NCBI RefSeq assembly: GCF_000512915.1
Contig: NZ_CP007034.1
Location: 1,674,001-1,738,000 of the forward strand
From: Barnesiella viscericola DSM 18177
Lineage (GTDB): Bacteria > Bacteroidota > Bacteroidia > Bacteroidales > Barnesiellaceae
Direction of reading: 5' to 3'
Length of the DNA: 64,000 nucleotides
Part shown: piece after piece, positions 47,731 through 57,065 of the stretch
Layout: each line of letters begins with the position of its first letter
Position numbering within the stretch: the first letter of the stretch is position 1
Translations under genes and position numbers: made by a program
Notes under the pieces: generated by a model
Databases searched by the model: none
What the model was told of the DNA's origin: nothing
Seen by the model: the letters and a program-made list of their open reading frames with translations, nothing else

Positions 47731-48660
47731 ATGCCAATGACTGCCGAATATACCGAAACCTATCCTCAACAACCTCTCTTCGCCGCGCTGGGCGTGTTCG
47801 ACGGCGTGCACCGGGGGCACCGGGCCGTCATCGCACGGGTTGAGTCCGAGGCGGCTGCACGGGGATTGTCGTCGGCGGTCATTACCTTTCGCGCCCACCC
47901 CCAGCAGGTACTGCGCCCGCAAGTCCCCTTCCGCATGCTCACCTCGCCCGAGGAACGGGAAACGCTTTTGCGACAGACGGGGATAGACCGGGTGATTTTT
48001 CTCGATTTCACCCGCGAGATGTCGTTGCTGTCGGCCTTCGATTTTCTGCAAATTCTGTCGTCGCACTATCGGGTAAAGGGCCTTATCATCGGGTATGACC
48101 ACCGTTTCGGGCACAACCGGGCCGAAGGATTCGACGACTACGTGAAATATGGACAGAGGTTGGGTATGGAGATTCTACATGCCGACGAACTGGTGACCGA
48201 TGCCGGCCCGGTGAGCTCGTCGATTATCCGCGAACTGCTGATAAAGGGTGACCTCACGACCGCCAATCACCTGCTGTCGTATCCCTACACGCTGCACGGG
48301 AAGGTGGTAAACGGCTTTCATGTGGGGCGCGAACTGGGATTCCCTACGGCCAATATCGACATCGATTACCCCGACAAGCTGATTCCGGCCAACGGCGTCT
48401 ATGCCGCGCGAATCGTGTTGCCTGACGGCAACCGGTACAACGGTATGCTCAATATCGGCAACCGACCTACGTTGAATCGTCCCAACGATTACAGCATAGA
48501 GGCGAACCTGTTTGATTTCTCGGGCAATCTGTACGGCTTGTCCCTGGCCGTCGAGCTCATACGCTACATGCGTCCCGAACAGACCTTTGCCGACATCACG
48601 GCACTGCGGGCGCAACTGGTTGCCGACGAAGCGGCCATTCGCAAAATCCTGTCGGAATAA
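47731..48660 (+). CDS. ribF: Bifunctional riboflavin kinase / FAD synthetase
   Basis: A 309-residue RibF making FMN and FAD from riboflavin. The FAD synthetase half opens with ALGVFDGVHRGH (nucleotide-binding HxGH-type loop, about 19-30). YDHRFGHNRAEG and SSSIIRELL follow. The riboflavin kinase half begins near 180, with GRELGFPTANID and a small beta-barrel (YNGMLNIGNRPT). ATG at 47731 or 47737 is preferred on the basis of the promoter. It overlaps nothing; a methyltransferase on the other strand starts 11 bases after its stop. Confidence 0.94.
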   Translation: MPMTAEYTETYPQQPLFAALGVFDGVHRGHRAVIARVESEAAARGLSSAVITFRAHPQQVLRPQVPFRMLTSPEERETLLRQTGIDRVIFLDFTREMSLLSAFDFLQILSSHYRVKGLIIGYDHRFGHNRAEGFDDYVKYGQRLGMEILHADELVTDAGPVSSSIIRELLIKGDLTTANHLLSYPYTLHGKVVNGFHVGRELGFPTANIDIDYPDKLIPANGVYAARIVLPDGNRYNGMLNIGNRPTLNRPNDYSIEANLFDFSGNLYGLSLAVELIRYMRPEQTFADITALRAQLVADEAAIRKILSE

Positions 48661-48671
48661 TCTCTTCTCTC

Positions 48672-49397
48672 CTACAAAGAAACCTGATAGTCCTGCTTGT
48701 TCAGCTTGGGATTGCAGCAGACGAACCCCACATTTTTCATGTCGACAGTCACCCGCACACGCTCGTCCTTGATGAGCGATTCCCACCACTCTTTCACCGC
48801 GCTGTTGCGACGAATGCCATCGATAATAAGTATCGACGGCTTGTCCAGTGCCGGATCGAGCAATTGGGGTAACACCCGATACTGAGCCTTGGGCAACCGG
48901 TTGACCACGATATAAAGCCCTTCGTGCTCACCGGCCAGATAATCGGGAAGTGCAATCGCATGAGGTTCCCGCACAAAATCGGCCTGCACGCCGGCCTCGG
49001 CAAAAATCTGTTCGGCAAAGCTGCCAATCTCGGCATTCGGCTCGACTATCGTCAACCGGGCCGATCGCTCGGCCAACCGCAGATAGAGCGACGAGATGCC
49101 CCACGAAGAGCCTATTTCGAGAATGTTATCGGGACGGAAGAAGTTGGTCAGCCGAAAGAAGAGACGCCCCCGGCTCTTGGAAATGAGACGCCGCTGCCGT
49201 TTCTGCCGCCGTTGAAGGGTATCGACCACACGGGCACGAGCGATTGCCTCGACATCGTCGTAGGCATAATAGCGGGCCTTCTCGCGGATTACCTTCGTGA
49301 TGAGGCGGAAGGCAAAAGGCGAATGAATGCCGAAGCCCCATGCCTGACGCATGCGGCTCATGGGCGAGGTGTATTCTTTCCAGAACTTCTTTTGCAT
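48672..49397 (-). CDS. Class I SAM-dependent methyltransferase
   Basis: A 241-residue Rossmann methyltransferase. ILEIGSSWGISSLYLRLAE (about 91-109) is motif I for AdoMet, LTIVEPNAE is the acidic second strand, and SILIIDGIRR is a post-II motif. The N-terminal 80 residues are basic. The substrate is unknown. It lies 19 bases downstream of the YfhO gene on the same strand and is likely co-transcribed; I see no further clue to its target. Confidence 0.8.
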   Translation of the reverse strand: MQKKFWKEYTSPMSRMRQAWGFGIHSPFAFRLITKVIREKARYYAYDDVEAIARARVVDTLQRRQKRQRRLISKSRGRLFFRLTNFFRPDNILEIGSSWGISSLYLRLAERSARLTIVEPNAEIGSFAEQIFAEAGVQADFVREPHAIALPDYLAGEHEGLYIVVNRLPKAQYRVLPQLLDPALDKPSILIIDGIRRNSAVKEWWESLIKDERVRVTVDMKNVGFVCCNPKLNKQDYQVSL

Positions 49398-49416
49398 CTC
49401 CCCTGTCGACTCCGTT

Positions 49417-51867
49417 TTACGAGTTTTGCGGCACCGATTTACGCCGCTTCCAAGCTACGAAACCCGTCCCGACAAAGGCTGCCAGAATCAGGAACAGCGA
49501 CACATAGGCAATGGCCTCGGTCGTGTGAACCGACGGCGGGTCGAACCGGAATATCACCTCATGTTCGCCGGCCGGCAGATTAACAGCCCGCAGCACGTAG
49601 TTTACACGCGCCATATCGACGGGTTTCCCGTCGACGGTCACTTGCCAGCCCCAGGGGAAGTAAATCTCGGAGAAGACCGCTAAACCGCCTTGTTGCGAGC
49701 GATAGCGATAGGTAAGTTCGTCGGGCTTGTAACCGGTCTCGTAGATGGTGTCGCCAACTGCGGGGGGAACGATCTTATCTCCAATCTCCCGGGCAAAGTG
49801 GCGATCGGCCACAGCCGTGTGCGACGGGTCGAAATCGGTAATGGCAGCCATTTCGGCATCGGCATTGTCGACCCACTTCACCTCCGAGACAAACCAGGCG
49901 TTGCCCAGCGCTCCGGGATTGCGCACCACGGTCTCCCGGCCGTCTTCAAGCGGTTGTATGATGTAACGGGTATTGAGCATGTTGAGAACCGCCGGATTGG
50001 CATTGACCAACTGACGATCGATGAGGTCTTGATAACGACGCAGTTTGGCGGCGTGGTACCCACCTATCGACTTGTGGTAATAGGAGGTGCGGGGCTCGCT
50101 GAATGCGGAGGCCAGCGTCTCGCCGGCGGCTGCATTCAGCACCCGATAGTTCATGTCCTTGTCCTGCAAGATATAGCGGTCGGCATCGGTCATGGGGAAG
50201 GGGTTGGTCTTGCGGGCCGGAGTCTCGAAATTTTTACTGTTGAGGTAGCGCTTGTTCACCGGATACATGTCGCCGACAAGAATCACCACCAGGGCTATCA
50301 TTGCCACAGTCGGCGTCAGTTTCTTCCGACACAACAGCCACAGCACGGCAAATCCCAGCGCCACGATAATGAACGAACGCCAGGCATCGGCGGTGAATAC
50401 GGCTTGTCGAACCTCGGCAATACCAGCAAACAACTCGGCATAACCGGGCTGCCCGGCTGCTTCGAGTTCATAATCTTTCAAGAAGGTATCGAAGAGTCCG
50501 GGAGCCAGAGCCGCCAGCAGAGCGATACCGGCTACGATGCCTCCGCTCAGGTAGAACCACCGTTTCTCGCGCGAGAGTATCGACGGGTCGTCGAATATCT
50601 TTTTCAGCGCCAACACGGCCAGCAACGGCATGCAGAACTCGGCCACCACCAGAATGCTCGATACGGTGCGGAACCGGTTATACATGGGGAAGTAGTCGAT
50701 AAACCAGTCGGTGAGCCACATCATGTTCTTGCCCCACGAGAGCATAATCGTGAGTATGGTCACCACAAGCAGGGCCCATTTCAGCGGCGTGCGCACGATA
50801 AAGCAGCCCAGCACGAAGAGGAAGAAGATGAGCGCTCCCACATAGACCGGCCCGGCGGTGAAGGGTTGGTCGCCCCAGTAACGGTCTACCTGCGACAGGT
50901 AAGGACGCAGTTGCGGATCGGCAGCCTTGACCGCCCGTTCGTTCTCGGCAAGGGGGCCGCTGGCACCACCCTTGCTGTCGGGGATAAGCAGGGTGAGCGT
51001 CTCCATCTTGCCGTAGCTCCACTGGGTGATATATTCCTTGTCCAGACCGTTCCCGGCCGGTTTCGACTTGTCGGCATCGGGCGAGGTCAACTCGGTGTGG
51101 CCACCCCGCATCGACTCCTTGGAATATTTATAGGTGTGATACAGATTCGAGGCATTGGCTCCCACCGCCAATAGGGCAGCCACGACCAGTACCCCGGTGG
51201 CCTTGAAAAAGCGGGGCATGGTATGCGAACGGTAATGCTCCACGCCATAGGCCACAACCACGGCACAGATTACAAACAGGAAATAGTAGGACATCTGCAC
51301 ATGGTTCGACATGATTTGCAAGGCGCCGAAGAGGGCTGCCAGCGCACCGCCCAGCAGATACTTGCCCCGGTAGGCCAGTATCACGCCGGCAATCGTGGGC
51401 GGTATATAGGCCAGGGTAATAAACTTCCAGATGTGGCCGGCGGCAATGATTATGAAGAAATAGGACGAAAAGGCATAGGCTATCGCACCGAAGGCCGCCA
51501 GATACCAACGCACATTCAGGGTGAGCAGGAGGATATAGAAGCCCAGCATCATGATGAAGACCAACGATACCGGCGAAACGAGCCACAGGTTATAGACGTG
51601 CTGCAATGCCTTCAACGGAGTGTTACTCGAATAGGAGGGAGAGATCTGAAAGGTGGGCATTCCCGAGAACAAAGAGCCTGTCCACCGGGGAGTCTCGCCA
51701 CTCTCCCGGGCATATACCTGCGCTTCATGACCAATGGCCAACCCTTGCTGGGTATCGTGTTGAAACAGGATTTTCCCCTCGATGACATCGGGTGAGAAAT
51801 AGACGAACGACAGAACGATAAACAGCAATACAGGCAACAGGGCCCAAAGATTTCTATGACTTTTCAT
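49417..51867 (-). CDS. YfhO-family polytopic membrane protein
   Basis: An 816-residue membrane protein with about 12-14 hydrophobic helices and a large soluble loop before the last helix, the layout of YfhO proteins. Family members are thought to be lipid-linked-sugar or glycosyl transferases with a GT-C-like fold (in Bacillus, YfhO is linked to lipoteichoic acid glycosylation). The N-terminal FSPDVIEGKILFQHDTQQGLA contains the acidic periplasmic loop expected of GT-C enzymes. The acceptor here is unknown. A -7 box lies 25 bases ahead of the gene. Confidence 0.85.
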   Translation of the reverse strand: MKSHRNLWALLPVLLFIVLSFVYFSPDVIEGKILFQHDTQQGLAIGHEAQVYARESGETPRWTGSLFSGMPTFQISPSYSSNTPLKALQHVYNLWLVSPVSLVFIMMLGFYILLLTLNVRWYLAAFGAIAYAFSSYFFIIIAAGHIWKFITLAYIPPTIAGVILAYRGKYLLGGALAALFGALQIMSNHVQMSYYFLFVICAVVVAYGVEHYRSHTMPRFFKATGVLVVAALLAVGANASNLYHTYKYSKESMRGGHTELTSPDADKSKPAGNGLDKEYITQWSYGKMETLTLLIPDSKGGASGPLAENERAVKAADPQLRPYLSQVDRYWGDQPFTAGPVYVGALIFFLFVLGCFIVRTPLKWALLVVTILTIMLSWGKNMMWLTDWFIDYFPMYNRFRTVSSILVVAEFCMPLLAVLALKKIFDDPSILSREKRWFYLSGGIVAGIALLAALAPGLFDTFLKDYELEAAGQPGYAELFAGIAEVRQAVFTADAWRSFIIVALGFAVLWLLCRKKLTPTVAMIALVVILVGDMYPVNKRYLNSKNFETPARKTNPFPMTDADRYILQDKDMNYRVLNAAAGETLASAFSEPRTSYYHKSIGGYHAAKLRRYQDLIDRQLVNANPAVLNMLNTRYIIQPLEDGRETVVRNPGALGNAWFVSEVKWVDNADAEMAAITDFDPSHTAVADRHFAREIGDKIVPPAVGDTIYETGYKPDELTYRYRSQQGGLAVFSEIYFPWGWQVTVDGKPVDMARVNYVLRAVNLPAGEHEVIFRFDPPSVHTTEAIAYVSLFLILAAFVGTGFVAWKRRKSVPQNS

Positions 51868-51891
51868 TGTTACGAATCTCTATATTTTTTG

Positions 51892-51899
51892 CAAATGTA
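51892..51899 (-). promoter_or_regulatory. -7 box upstream of yfhO-like gene
   Basis: TACATTTG on the minus strand, 25 bases ahead of the start at 51867. The -33 element is unclear. Confidence 0.45.
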
Positions 51900-52052
51900 C
51901 GAGTTTACCCGTAATAATCACTCTTTTAACCCAACAAACTAAAACAAAAAAAGGCCGATGGAGAGGTCCTATTTATCTCCACCAACCTTTCTCGTCGAAT
52001 ACGTGTAGCTTGCCGGCCATCGCTCTCACCCGGCGGACACTTCCACCCGGAT

Positions 52053-52086
52053 AAAAAAAAGCCGGGGTCGACCAGCGACCCCGGCT
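52053..52086 (-). terminator. Terminator of the TPR/OmpA lipoprotein gene
   Basis: AGCCGGGGTCG (52060-52070) pairs with CGACCCCGGCT (52076-52086) with a 5-base loop. On the minus strand TTTTTTTT follows at once. Confidence 0.88.
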
Positions 52087-52111
52087 CTATGAATCAGGTT
52101 TGTCTACTCAC

Positions 52112-53794
52112 TTATTTTACAAGCGAAGAGATGTCGAATTTGGCAAATTCAAGATCGGTAGCGGCTTGTTGAGCTTTGGCAGAATCCATGCTGATCGATT
52201 TCTTCAAGTTGGAAACAACCATTTGTTCGTTGTTGGTGCGGGCACCCAGAACAGCCATCAAGTAGTAGGTATTTGCATTGGGCGTTTCAACACCGGCCAA
52301 CGTAGCTTTTGCCTTGCTGTAATCTTTAACCAAGATTTGAGCCAGAGCAGCGTTGTTCGATTTTACATCGCCGAAGGCTTTTACAGCAGCGTTGTAGTCG
52401 CCTTTCTTCATGTAGAATACACCCAGAGCTTCGTTAAGTTCGTTTACACCGGCCGATTTGCCGAAGGCTTGCTCAGCAGCAGCATAGTCGCTATTGGAGA
52501 GGGCGATAAGGCCTTGGTTCATAGCAACCTCGGGAGTGTTGGGAGCGATGCGAGCAGCCTTGTCAAAGTTAGCTTTGGCAGCGGCAAGGTCACCTTCTTC
52601 GTATTGAACCATACCCAAGTTGTTGTAACCACGGTAGTCGTTAGGATAGATTTCTACCACTTTGGCGTAGATGTCGGCTTTCTCTTTATTGGTCTTTACC
52701 AACGTAGCGGCATAGAGCAATTCGTCAACCGAGAGAGAGTCGGGATTTTCCTGAGCCAGTTTCGAGATTTCTTCGTCCGATTTACCGATTACGTTAACCG
52801 AAGCCGTGATTCTCGAATAACGCAGTTGCGGGAGGATTTCCTCGGCCAGTACTTCAAATACCGACGACATGTTCTTGATTTCACGCTCACGTTGTTCGGG
52901 ATCGGAGTACATCGAAAGAACGTTCAGGATCAATTCTTTGTCTTGGATATTCGATTTCGAAACCAATTCCTGGAAGCCTTCCCAGTCTTGAGCCGTAAAC
53001 TCGGCGGTCATGTCGGCCTCGATTTTGTTTTTCTTCAAGCTCTTCTTCATGTAGTCAACCGTATTTTTCTCACGGTTCTCGGCCAGCGTGGTATTGAGTT
53101 TAACACCACCATCGGGCGAAGCATACGAAGAGATGTTGATGTTGGTCAGTTCCTTGTTGGGAGCCTCGGCAGCGGCATTGATTTCGTTGTGAAGAGCGTT
53201 CATCTTCTCCGATTTCAATTGCTCGGCGCGCAGGTTGGCTTGTTGGATAAGGAACATGATGTCGGCCGAATAAGTCTCTTTGATGATGCGTTGGAACTTA
53301 TCGGGCGTGATAGCGGGATTCAACTCTTGAACGTTGGCGATCTCGGCGGTCGAAACAACACCTTCGGCTACCGTTACACGGGGGAGCTCATACGTTTTGT
53401 TGCCTCTCTCTACTTTGAAAGCGAGTTGCAATTCCGATTTCCGCATAGCGGGAATGTATTTGAAATTAACCGGCATGGAAACAACACCACCCATTTTGTA
53501 AGAAATGGCCTGGTTGTTGCCTTCTACCTTTTCCCCTTGGTAAACAAACGGAGTTCCGGCAGTTTCACCATCGGCATAAACCAAATACGGAGTTACGGTT
53601 ACTACCGATTTTTTGTCGAAATACTTTTCGGGGAAAGTTCCGGTAACGGTTGCAGGAACTTGGCCACCTACTACTTCAAGAGGAGAAGGGGTCACCGTAA
53701 AATAATCGGCCGACAACGGCTTCATGTCTTTGTTACACCCTACAAATGCCAATGTCATGAGCACCATGAGGGGAAGATAGATTTTCTTGATCAT
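52112..53794 (-). CDS. TPR lipoprotein with OmpA-like segment
   Basis: A 560-residue lipoprotein (lipobox AFVGC, Cys20). The first 180 residues look like beta-sandwich domains. Residues about 215-260 carry an OmpA-like segment (ISSYASPDGGVKLNTTLAENREKNT), suggesting peptidoglycan contact. The last 230 residues hold about five tetratricopeptide repeats (YNNLGMVQYEEGDLAAAKANFDKA). Similar proteins are widespread in Bacteroidales but uncharacterised. It is monocistronic, with its own promoter and a strong terminator, and its less biased codon use suggests high expression. Confidence 0.82.
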   Translation of the reverse strand: MIKKIYLPLMVLMTLAFVGCNKDMKPLSADYFTVTPSPLEVVGGQVPATVTGTFPEKYFDKKSVVTVTPYLVYADGETAGTPFVYQGEKVEGNNQAISYKMGGVVSMPVNFKYIPAMRKSELQLAFKVERGNKTYELPRVTVAEGVVSTAEIANVQELNPAITPDKFQRIIKETYSADIMFLIQQANLRAEQLKSEKMNALHNEINAAAEAPNKELTNINISSYASPDGGVKLNTTLAENREKNTVDYMKKSLKKNKIEADMTAEFTAQDWEGFQELVSKSNIQDKELILNVLSMYSDPEQREREIKNMSSVFEVLAEEILPQLRYSRITASVNVIGKSDEEISKLAQENPDSLSVDELLYAATLVKTNKEKADIYAKVVEIYPNDYRGYNNLGMVQYEEGDLAAAKANFDKAARIAPNTPEVAMNQGLIALSNSDYAAAEQAFGKSAGVNELNEALGVFYMKKGDYNAAVKAFGDVKSNNAALAQILVKDYSKAKATLAGVETPNANTYYLMAVLGARTNNEQMVVSNLKKSISMDSAKAQQAATDLEFAKFDISSLVK

Positions 53795-53887
53795 AATAAT
53801 AATTGTTTGGTTACACTTATTTTTGAAATATTCCTTTTGCTTTGAAGAACAGAATTAGTGCATTTTCATATTTAAGGCAAAAATAAA

Positions 53888-53920
53888 CAAAAATAGAACA
53901 CTCGCACCATTTTTATACAA
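53888..53920 (-). promoter_or_regulatory. Promoter region of the TPR/OmpA lipoprotein
   Basis: On the minus strand TTG (53920-53918), 22 bases, then TATTTTTG (53895-53888). A second TATTTTTG lies at 53885-53878. The leader to the start at 53794 is about 75-85 bases. Confidence 0.45.
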
Positions 53921-53927
53921 ATTTTTT

Positions 53928-54857
53928 TTATTTGTCCCCATTATTTATCGGGGGTTTCTGATTCCGAGGGTGGTGTTGCAGGATTTCCTGCCGCAGGAAT
54001 TGCCGGTCGAGATGCGTGTATAGTTCTGTGGTCGTGATACTTTCATGCCCCAGCATCTGCTGGATAGCCCGCAGGTTGGCTCCCCCTTCAAGCAGATGGG
54101 TGGCGAAGGTATGTCGCAGGGTATGAGGACTTACATTCTTTCGTATGCCACACTTTTCGCAGGCCCGTTTCACGATGTAAAACACCATGACGCGGGTCAG
54201 TTTGGCTCCCCTACGGTTTAAAAACAGAATATCTTCGCTGCCTCGCTTGATGTCGAGTTGCTGCCGATCGTCCATGTAGAGGGCTATTTCGCGTATGGCA
54301 TTTTGTGAGATGGGTACCAGCCGACGCTTCTCGCCCTTACCCTCCACAATAATATATCCGTCGGACAAATAGAGGTCCGAAATGCGCAGCCCCACCAGCT
54401 CCGACACCCGCAGTCCACACCCGTACAGGGTTTCGATAATGGCCCGGTTGCGCCGGTCCTCGGGGCGCGACAGGTCAAACAAGGCGACCAGCTGGTCCAC
54501 CTCATCGACCGTGAGTACATCGGGCAACTTCACGCCCAGTTTGGGAGTCTCGATGAGCTCCGACGGATCCTCGTCGATTACCTTCTCGACTTTCAAAAAG
54601 CCGAAAAACGATTTGATACCCGAGATTATGCGGGCTTGCGACCGGGCACCGATACCCAAATCCTGCAACGTGCAGACAAACCGGTGCAGATCGTCACCGG
54701 TCACCCGACTCCAATCGAGCTCCTCGGCCTGAATAAAGTCAACCAGTTTCTCCACATCGCCGGTATATCCCTCGACCGTATTGGCCGACAGGCCTCGTTC
54801 CAGTTTCAGGTAACGCCCGAAGCGCTTCAACAAATTCTCCGAATCGACTATTGCCAT
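53928..54857 (-). CDS. xerD: Tyrosine recombinase XerD (dimer resolution)
   Basis: A 309-residue tyrosine recombinase that resolves chromosome dimers at dif with its partner. All catalytic residues are visible: Arg150 in CGLRVSEL, Lys174, His245 and Arg248 in HTLRHTFATHLLEGG, His271 in LGHES and Tyr280 in TELYTH. The N-terminal SAM-like DNA-binding domain precedes them. Position next to aroQ is the usual place of the housekeeping gene in Bacteroidota, and there is no sign of an integrative element around it. Confidence 0.92.
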   Translation of the reverse strand: MAIVDSENLLKRFGRYLKLERGLSANTVEGYTGDVEKLVDFIQAEELDWSRVTGDDLHRFVCTLQDLGIGARSQARIISGIKSFFGFLKVEKVIDEDPSELIETPKLGVKLPDVLTVDEVDQLVALFDLSRPEDRRNRAIIETLYGCGLRVSELVGLRISDLYLSDGYIIVEGKGEKRRLVPISQNAIREIALYMDDRQQLDIKRGSEDILFLNRRGAKLTRVMVFYIVKRACEKCGIRKNVSPHTLRHTFATHLLEGGANLRAIQQMLGHESITTTELYTHLDRQFLRQEILQHHPRNQKPPINNGDK

Positions 54858-54865
54858 ACTCTTTT

Positions 54866-54898
54866 TTGCCCGAATCTCATTTTTTTTCCCTACTTTTG
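54866..54898 (+). promoter_or_regulatory. Possible promoter of aroQ-pyk
   Basis: TTG (54866-54868), 22 bases, then TACTTTTG (54891-54898). It would give a leader of about 255 bases before aroQ. Confidence 0.45.
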
Positions 54899-55007
54899 TC
54901 CTATCTTAGGAATAGCGTTTTTACAAGCGCCCCCAAGGAGAAGCCCCAAGCACATGGGTGGAAGAGATCGGGTCTCGGCAAATGCCCCGCTCCATGCACT
55001 TTTCGGG

Positions 55008-55039
55008 CAAAGATAGTGAAAGGTGAGAGCCGAGACAAA
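55008..55039 (-). promoter_or_regulatory. Promoter of xerD
   Basis: On the minus strand TTTG (55039-55036), exactly 20 bases, then TATCTTTG (55015-55008). The leader to the xerD start is about 145 bases. Confidence 0.6.
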
Positions 55040-55162
55040 TGGAAACACAGTTTTCAAATTTGGCTTGACACACCGATCCGGCTTCAATCTAAGGTAAAAA
55101 CAAAAGGGGGAGAAAGGAGAACCGACAGGCAACCCGCCTCCACCCTGCAAAGATTGTTACAT

Positions 55163-55588
55163 ATGAATATACTCATTATCAACGGGCCCAATCTCAATCT
55201 GTTGGGCAAACGGGAAAAGACCATCTACGGGGAGAGAAGTTTCGACGACTTTCTCGAGGAGTTGCGTCGGCGCTATCCCGAGCATCGCATCGACTATTTC
55301 CAGTCCAATATCGAGGGAGTACTCATCGACAAGATCCAAGAGGCCGGGTATGCGTGCGACGGCATCGTGCTCAATGCCGGTGCCTACACCCACACCTCCA
55401 TCGCCCTGGGCGATGCCATACGAGCCGTGCCTGCTCCCGTCGTCGAGGTGCACATCTCCAACATTCACGCCCGTGAAGAGTATCGACATCGCTCCATGAT
55501 TGCGGCTGCCGCGGCCGGCTCGATTATCGGGTTCGGACTCGACTCCTATCGGCTGGCCATCGAGGCCCTCATCGAAAAACAACGATAA
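55163..55588 (+). CDS. aroQ: Type II 3-dehydroquinate dehydratase
   Basis: A 141-residue dodecameric-type enzyme of the shikimate pathway that dehydrates 3-dehydroquinate. IINGPNLNLLGKRE with the catalytic Tyr22 in KTIYG, NAGAYTHTS and VEVHISNIHARE with the catalytic His are intact. The ATG at 55163 is preceded by a frame that stays open but has no homology. It precedes pyk by 13 bases, so the two are probably one transcript. Confidence 0.96.
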   Translation: MNILIINGPNLNLLGKREKTIYGERSFDDFLEELRRRYPEHRIDYFQSNIEGVLIDKIQEAGYACDGIVLNAGAYTHTSIALGDAIRAVPAPVVEVHISNIHAREEYRHRSMIAAAAAGSIIGFGLDSYRLAIEALIEKQR

Positions 55589-55601
55589 ACCACCATTCAC
55601 T

Positions 55602-57065
55602 ATGTCCAAATACACCAAAATAGTAGCCACTATCTCCGACTCGCGTTGCGATGTCGACTTTATCAAGCAACTCTACGACAACGGCATGAATGTCGTGCGC
55701 ATGAACTCGGCCCACTTGCAGGAAGAGGGATTCCGCAAAATCATCGACAACGTGCGTGCCGTCTCCAACAAAATAGCCATCTTGATGGACACCAAGGGTC
55801 CCGAGGTGCGCACCACGGCTCTCGCAGGCGACAGCAACCTGCAATTCTCGACCGGCGATCTCGTGCGCATTACCGGCCGGGAGGGCACCCTCACCGGCAA
55901 CGGGTATATCGGGGTCAACTATCCCTTCTTTGCCCAGGACCTCGACGAAGGCAGCCATATTCTCATCGACGACGGCGAACTTGAATTTGTAGTACGGGGT
56001 AAAGAGAACGGCGACCTGCTGTGCGAATCGCTCAATAATGGCGAGCTGGGGGCCCGCAAGAGTGTCAACGTGCCGGGCGTGCGCATCAACCTCCCCTCGC
56101 TCACCGAGCGCGACATTCGCAACATTCACTATGCCATCAAGCAGGACATCGACTTTATCGCCCACTCCTTCGTGCGCAGCAAACAAGATGTACTTGACAT
56201 ACAGGCCATTCTCGACGAGTACAAAAGTCCCATCAAGATTATTGCCAAAATCGAGAACCAGGAGGGTGTCGACAACATCGACGAGATACTCGAAGCCGCA
56301 TACGGCGTAATGGTGGCCCGTGGCGACCTGGGCATCGAGGTGCCTCAGGAGAAGATTCCCGGCATACAGGCCCGCCTTATCAAGAAGTGTATCCAGGCCA
56401 AGAAACCGGTTATCGTCGCTACCCAGATGCTCCACTCGATGATCAAGAATCCCCGGCCTACACGCGCCGAGGTGACCGATATTGCCAACGCCATCTACCA
56501 GCACACCGATGCGCTGATGCTCAGCGGCGAGACAGCCTACGGCAAATACCCCGTCGAAGCAGTGGCCACCATGGCCCGCGTAGCCGAAGAGGCTGAACAG
56601 AACAAACTCTCCGAGAGCAACATACGGGTTGTTTCGCCCGACGAGCCCGATGTAACCTCGTTCCTAGCCAAACAGGCTGTAAAGACCTTCAACAAGCTGG
56701 GTACGAAAGCCATCATCACCGACAGCTATACCGGCCGCACCGCCCGCTACGTGGCTGCCTACCGGGGCCGCTACCCGGTACTGGCCATCTGCTACTACGA
56801 GCGCACGATACGGCTGCTGGCTCTCTCGTACGGCGTGTTCCCGCTCTACCAGGAGCGTACCCGCACCTCGCGCGAATACCTGTTCAACGGGTTGAACCAC
56901 CTCATGGAGCAGCACCTCATCGACCGCGACGACCTCATCGCCTACCTGGGCGGAGGCTTCGGCGAAGGGAAAGGGACCACATTCCTGGAAATCAACCGCA
57001 TAGGCGACGTGCTCGACAACTTCAACCACTATACGTTACCCAACATAGAAGACCCGGAAGCATGA
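55602..57065 (+). CDS. pyk: Pyruvate kinase
   Basis: A 487-residue pyruvate kinase converting phosphoenolpyruvate and ADP to pyruvate and ATP. MSKYTKIVATISDSRCD opens the family homology, so the in-frame extension upstream is not used. The barrel holds MDTKGPEVRT, the catalytic IAKIENQEGV and MVARGDLGIEVP, and RPTRAEVTDIANAI. The C-terminal domain retains an allosteric-like fold. The gene overlaps the next methyltransferase by four bases (ATGA). Confidence 0.96.
   Translation: MSKYTKIVATISDSRCDVDFIKQLYDNGMNVVRMNSAHLQEEGFRKIIDNVRAVSNKIAILMDTKGPEVRTTALAGDSNLQFSTGDLVRITGREGTLTGNGYIGVNYPFFAQDLDEGSHILIDDGELEFVVRGKENGDLLCESLNNGELGARKSVNVPGVRINLPSLTERDIRNIHYAIKQDIDFIAHSFVRSKQDVLDIQAILDEYKSPIKIIAKIENQEGVDNIDEILEAAYGVMVARGDLGIEVPQEKIPGIQARLIKKCIQAKKPVIVATQMLHSMIKNPRPTRAEVTDIANAIYQHTDALMLSGETAYGKYPVEAVATMARVAEEAEQNKLSESNIRVVSPDEPDVTSFLAKQAVKTFNKLGTKAIITDSYTGRTARYVAAYRGRYPVLAICYYERTIRLLALSYGVFPLYQERTRTSREYLFNGLNHLMEQHLIDRDDLIAYLGGGFGEGKGTTFLEINRIGDVLDNFNHYTLPNIEDPEA

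Larger units (their letters stand above)
54858..55162. other. Divergent intergenic region between xerD and aroQ
   Basis: The 305 bases hold no gene. They contain oppositely directed promoters: one for xerD (55008-55039) and one that may serve aroQ (54866-54898). The two overlap in such a way that each transcript would begin inside the other's leader, giving about 115 bases of complementary 5' ends. Confidence 0.55.

Noticed and set aside
53928-54857. xerD as the integrase of a mobile element
   Set aside because: All flanking genes are housekeeping and no attachment repeats or cargo genes are present.
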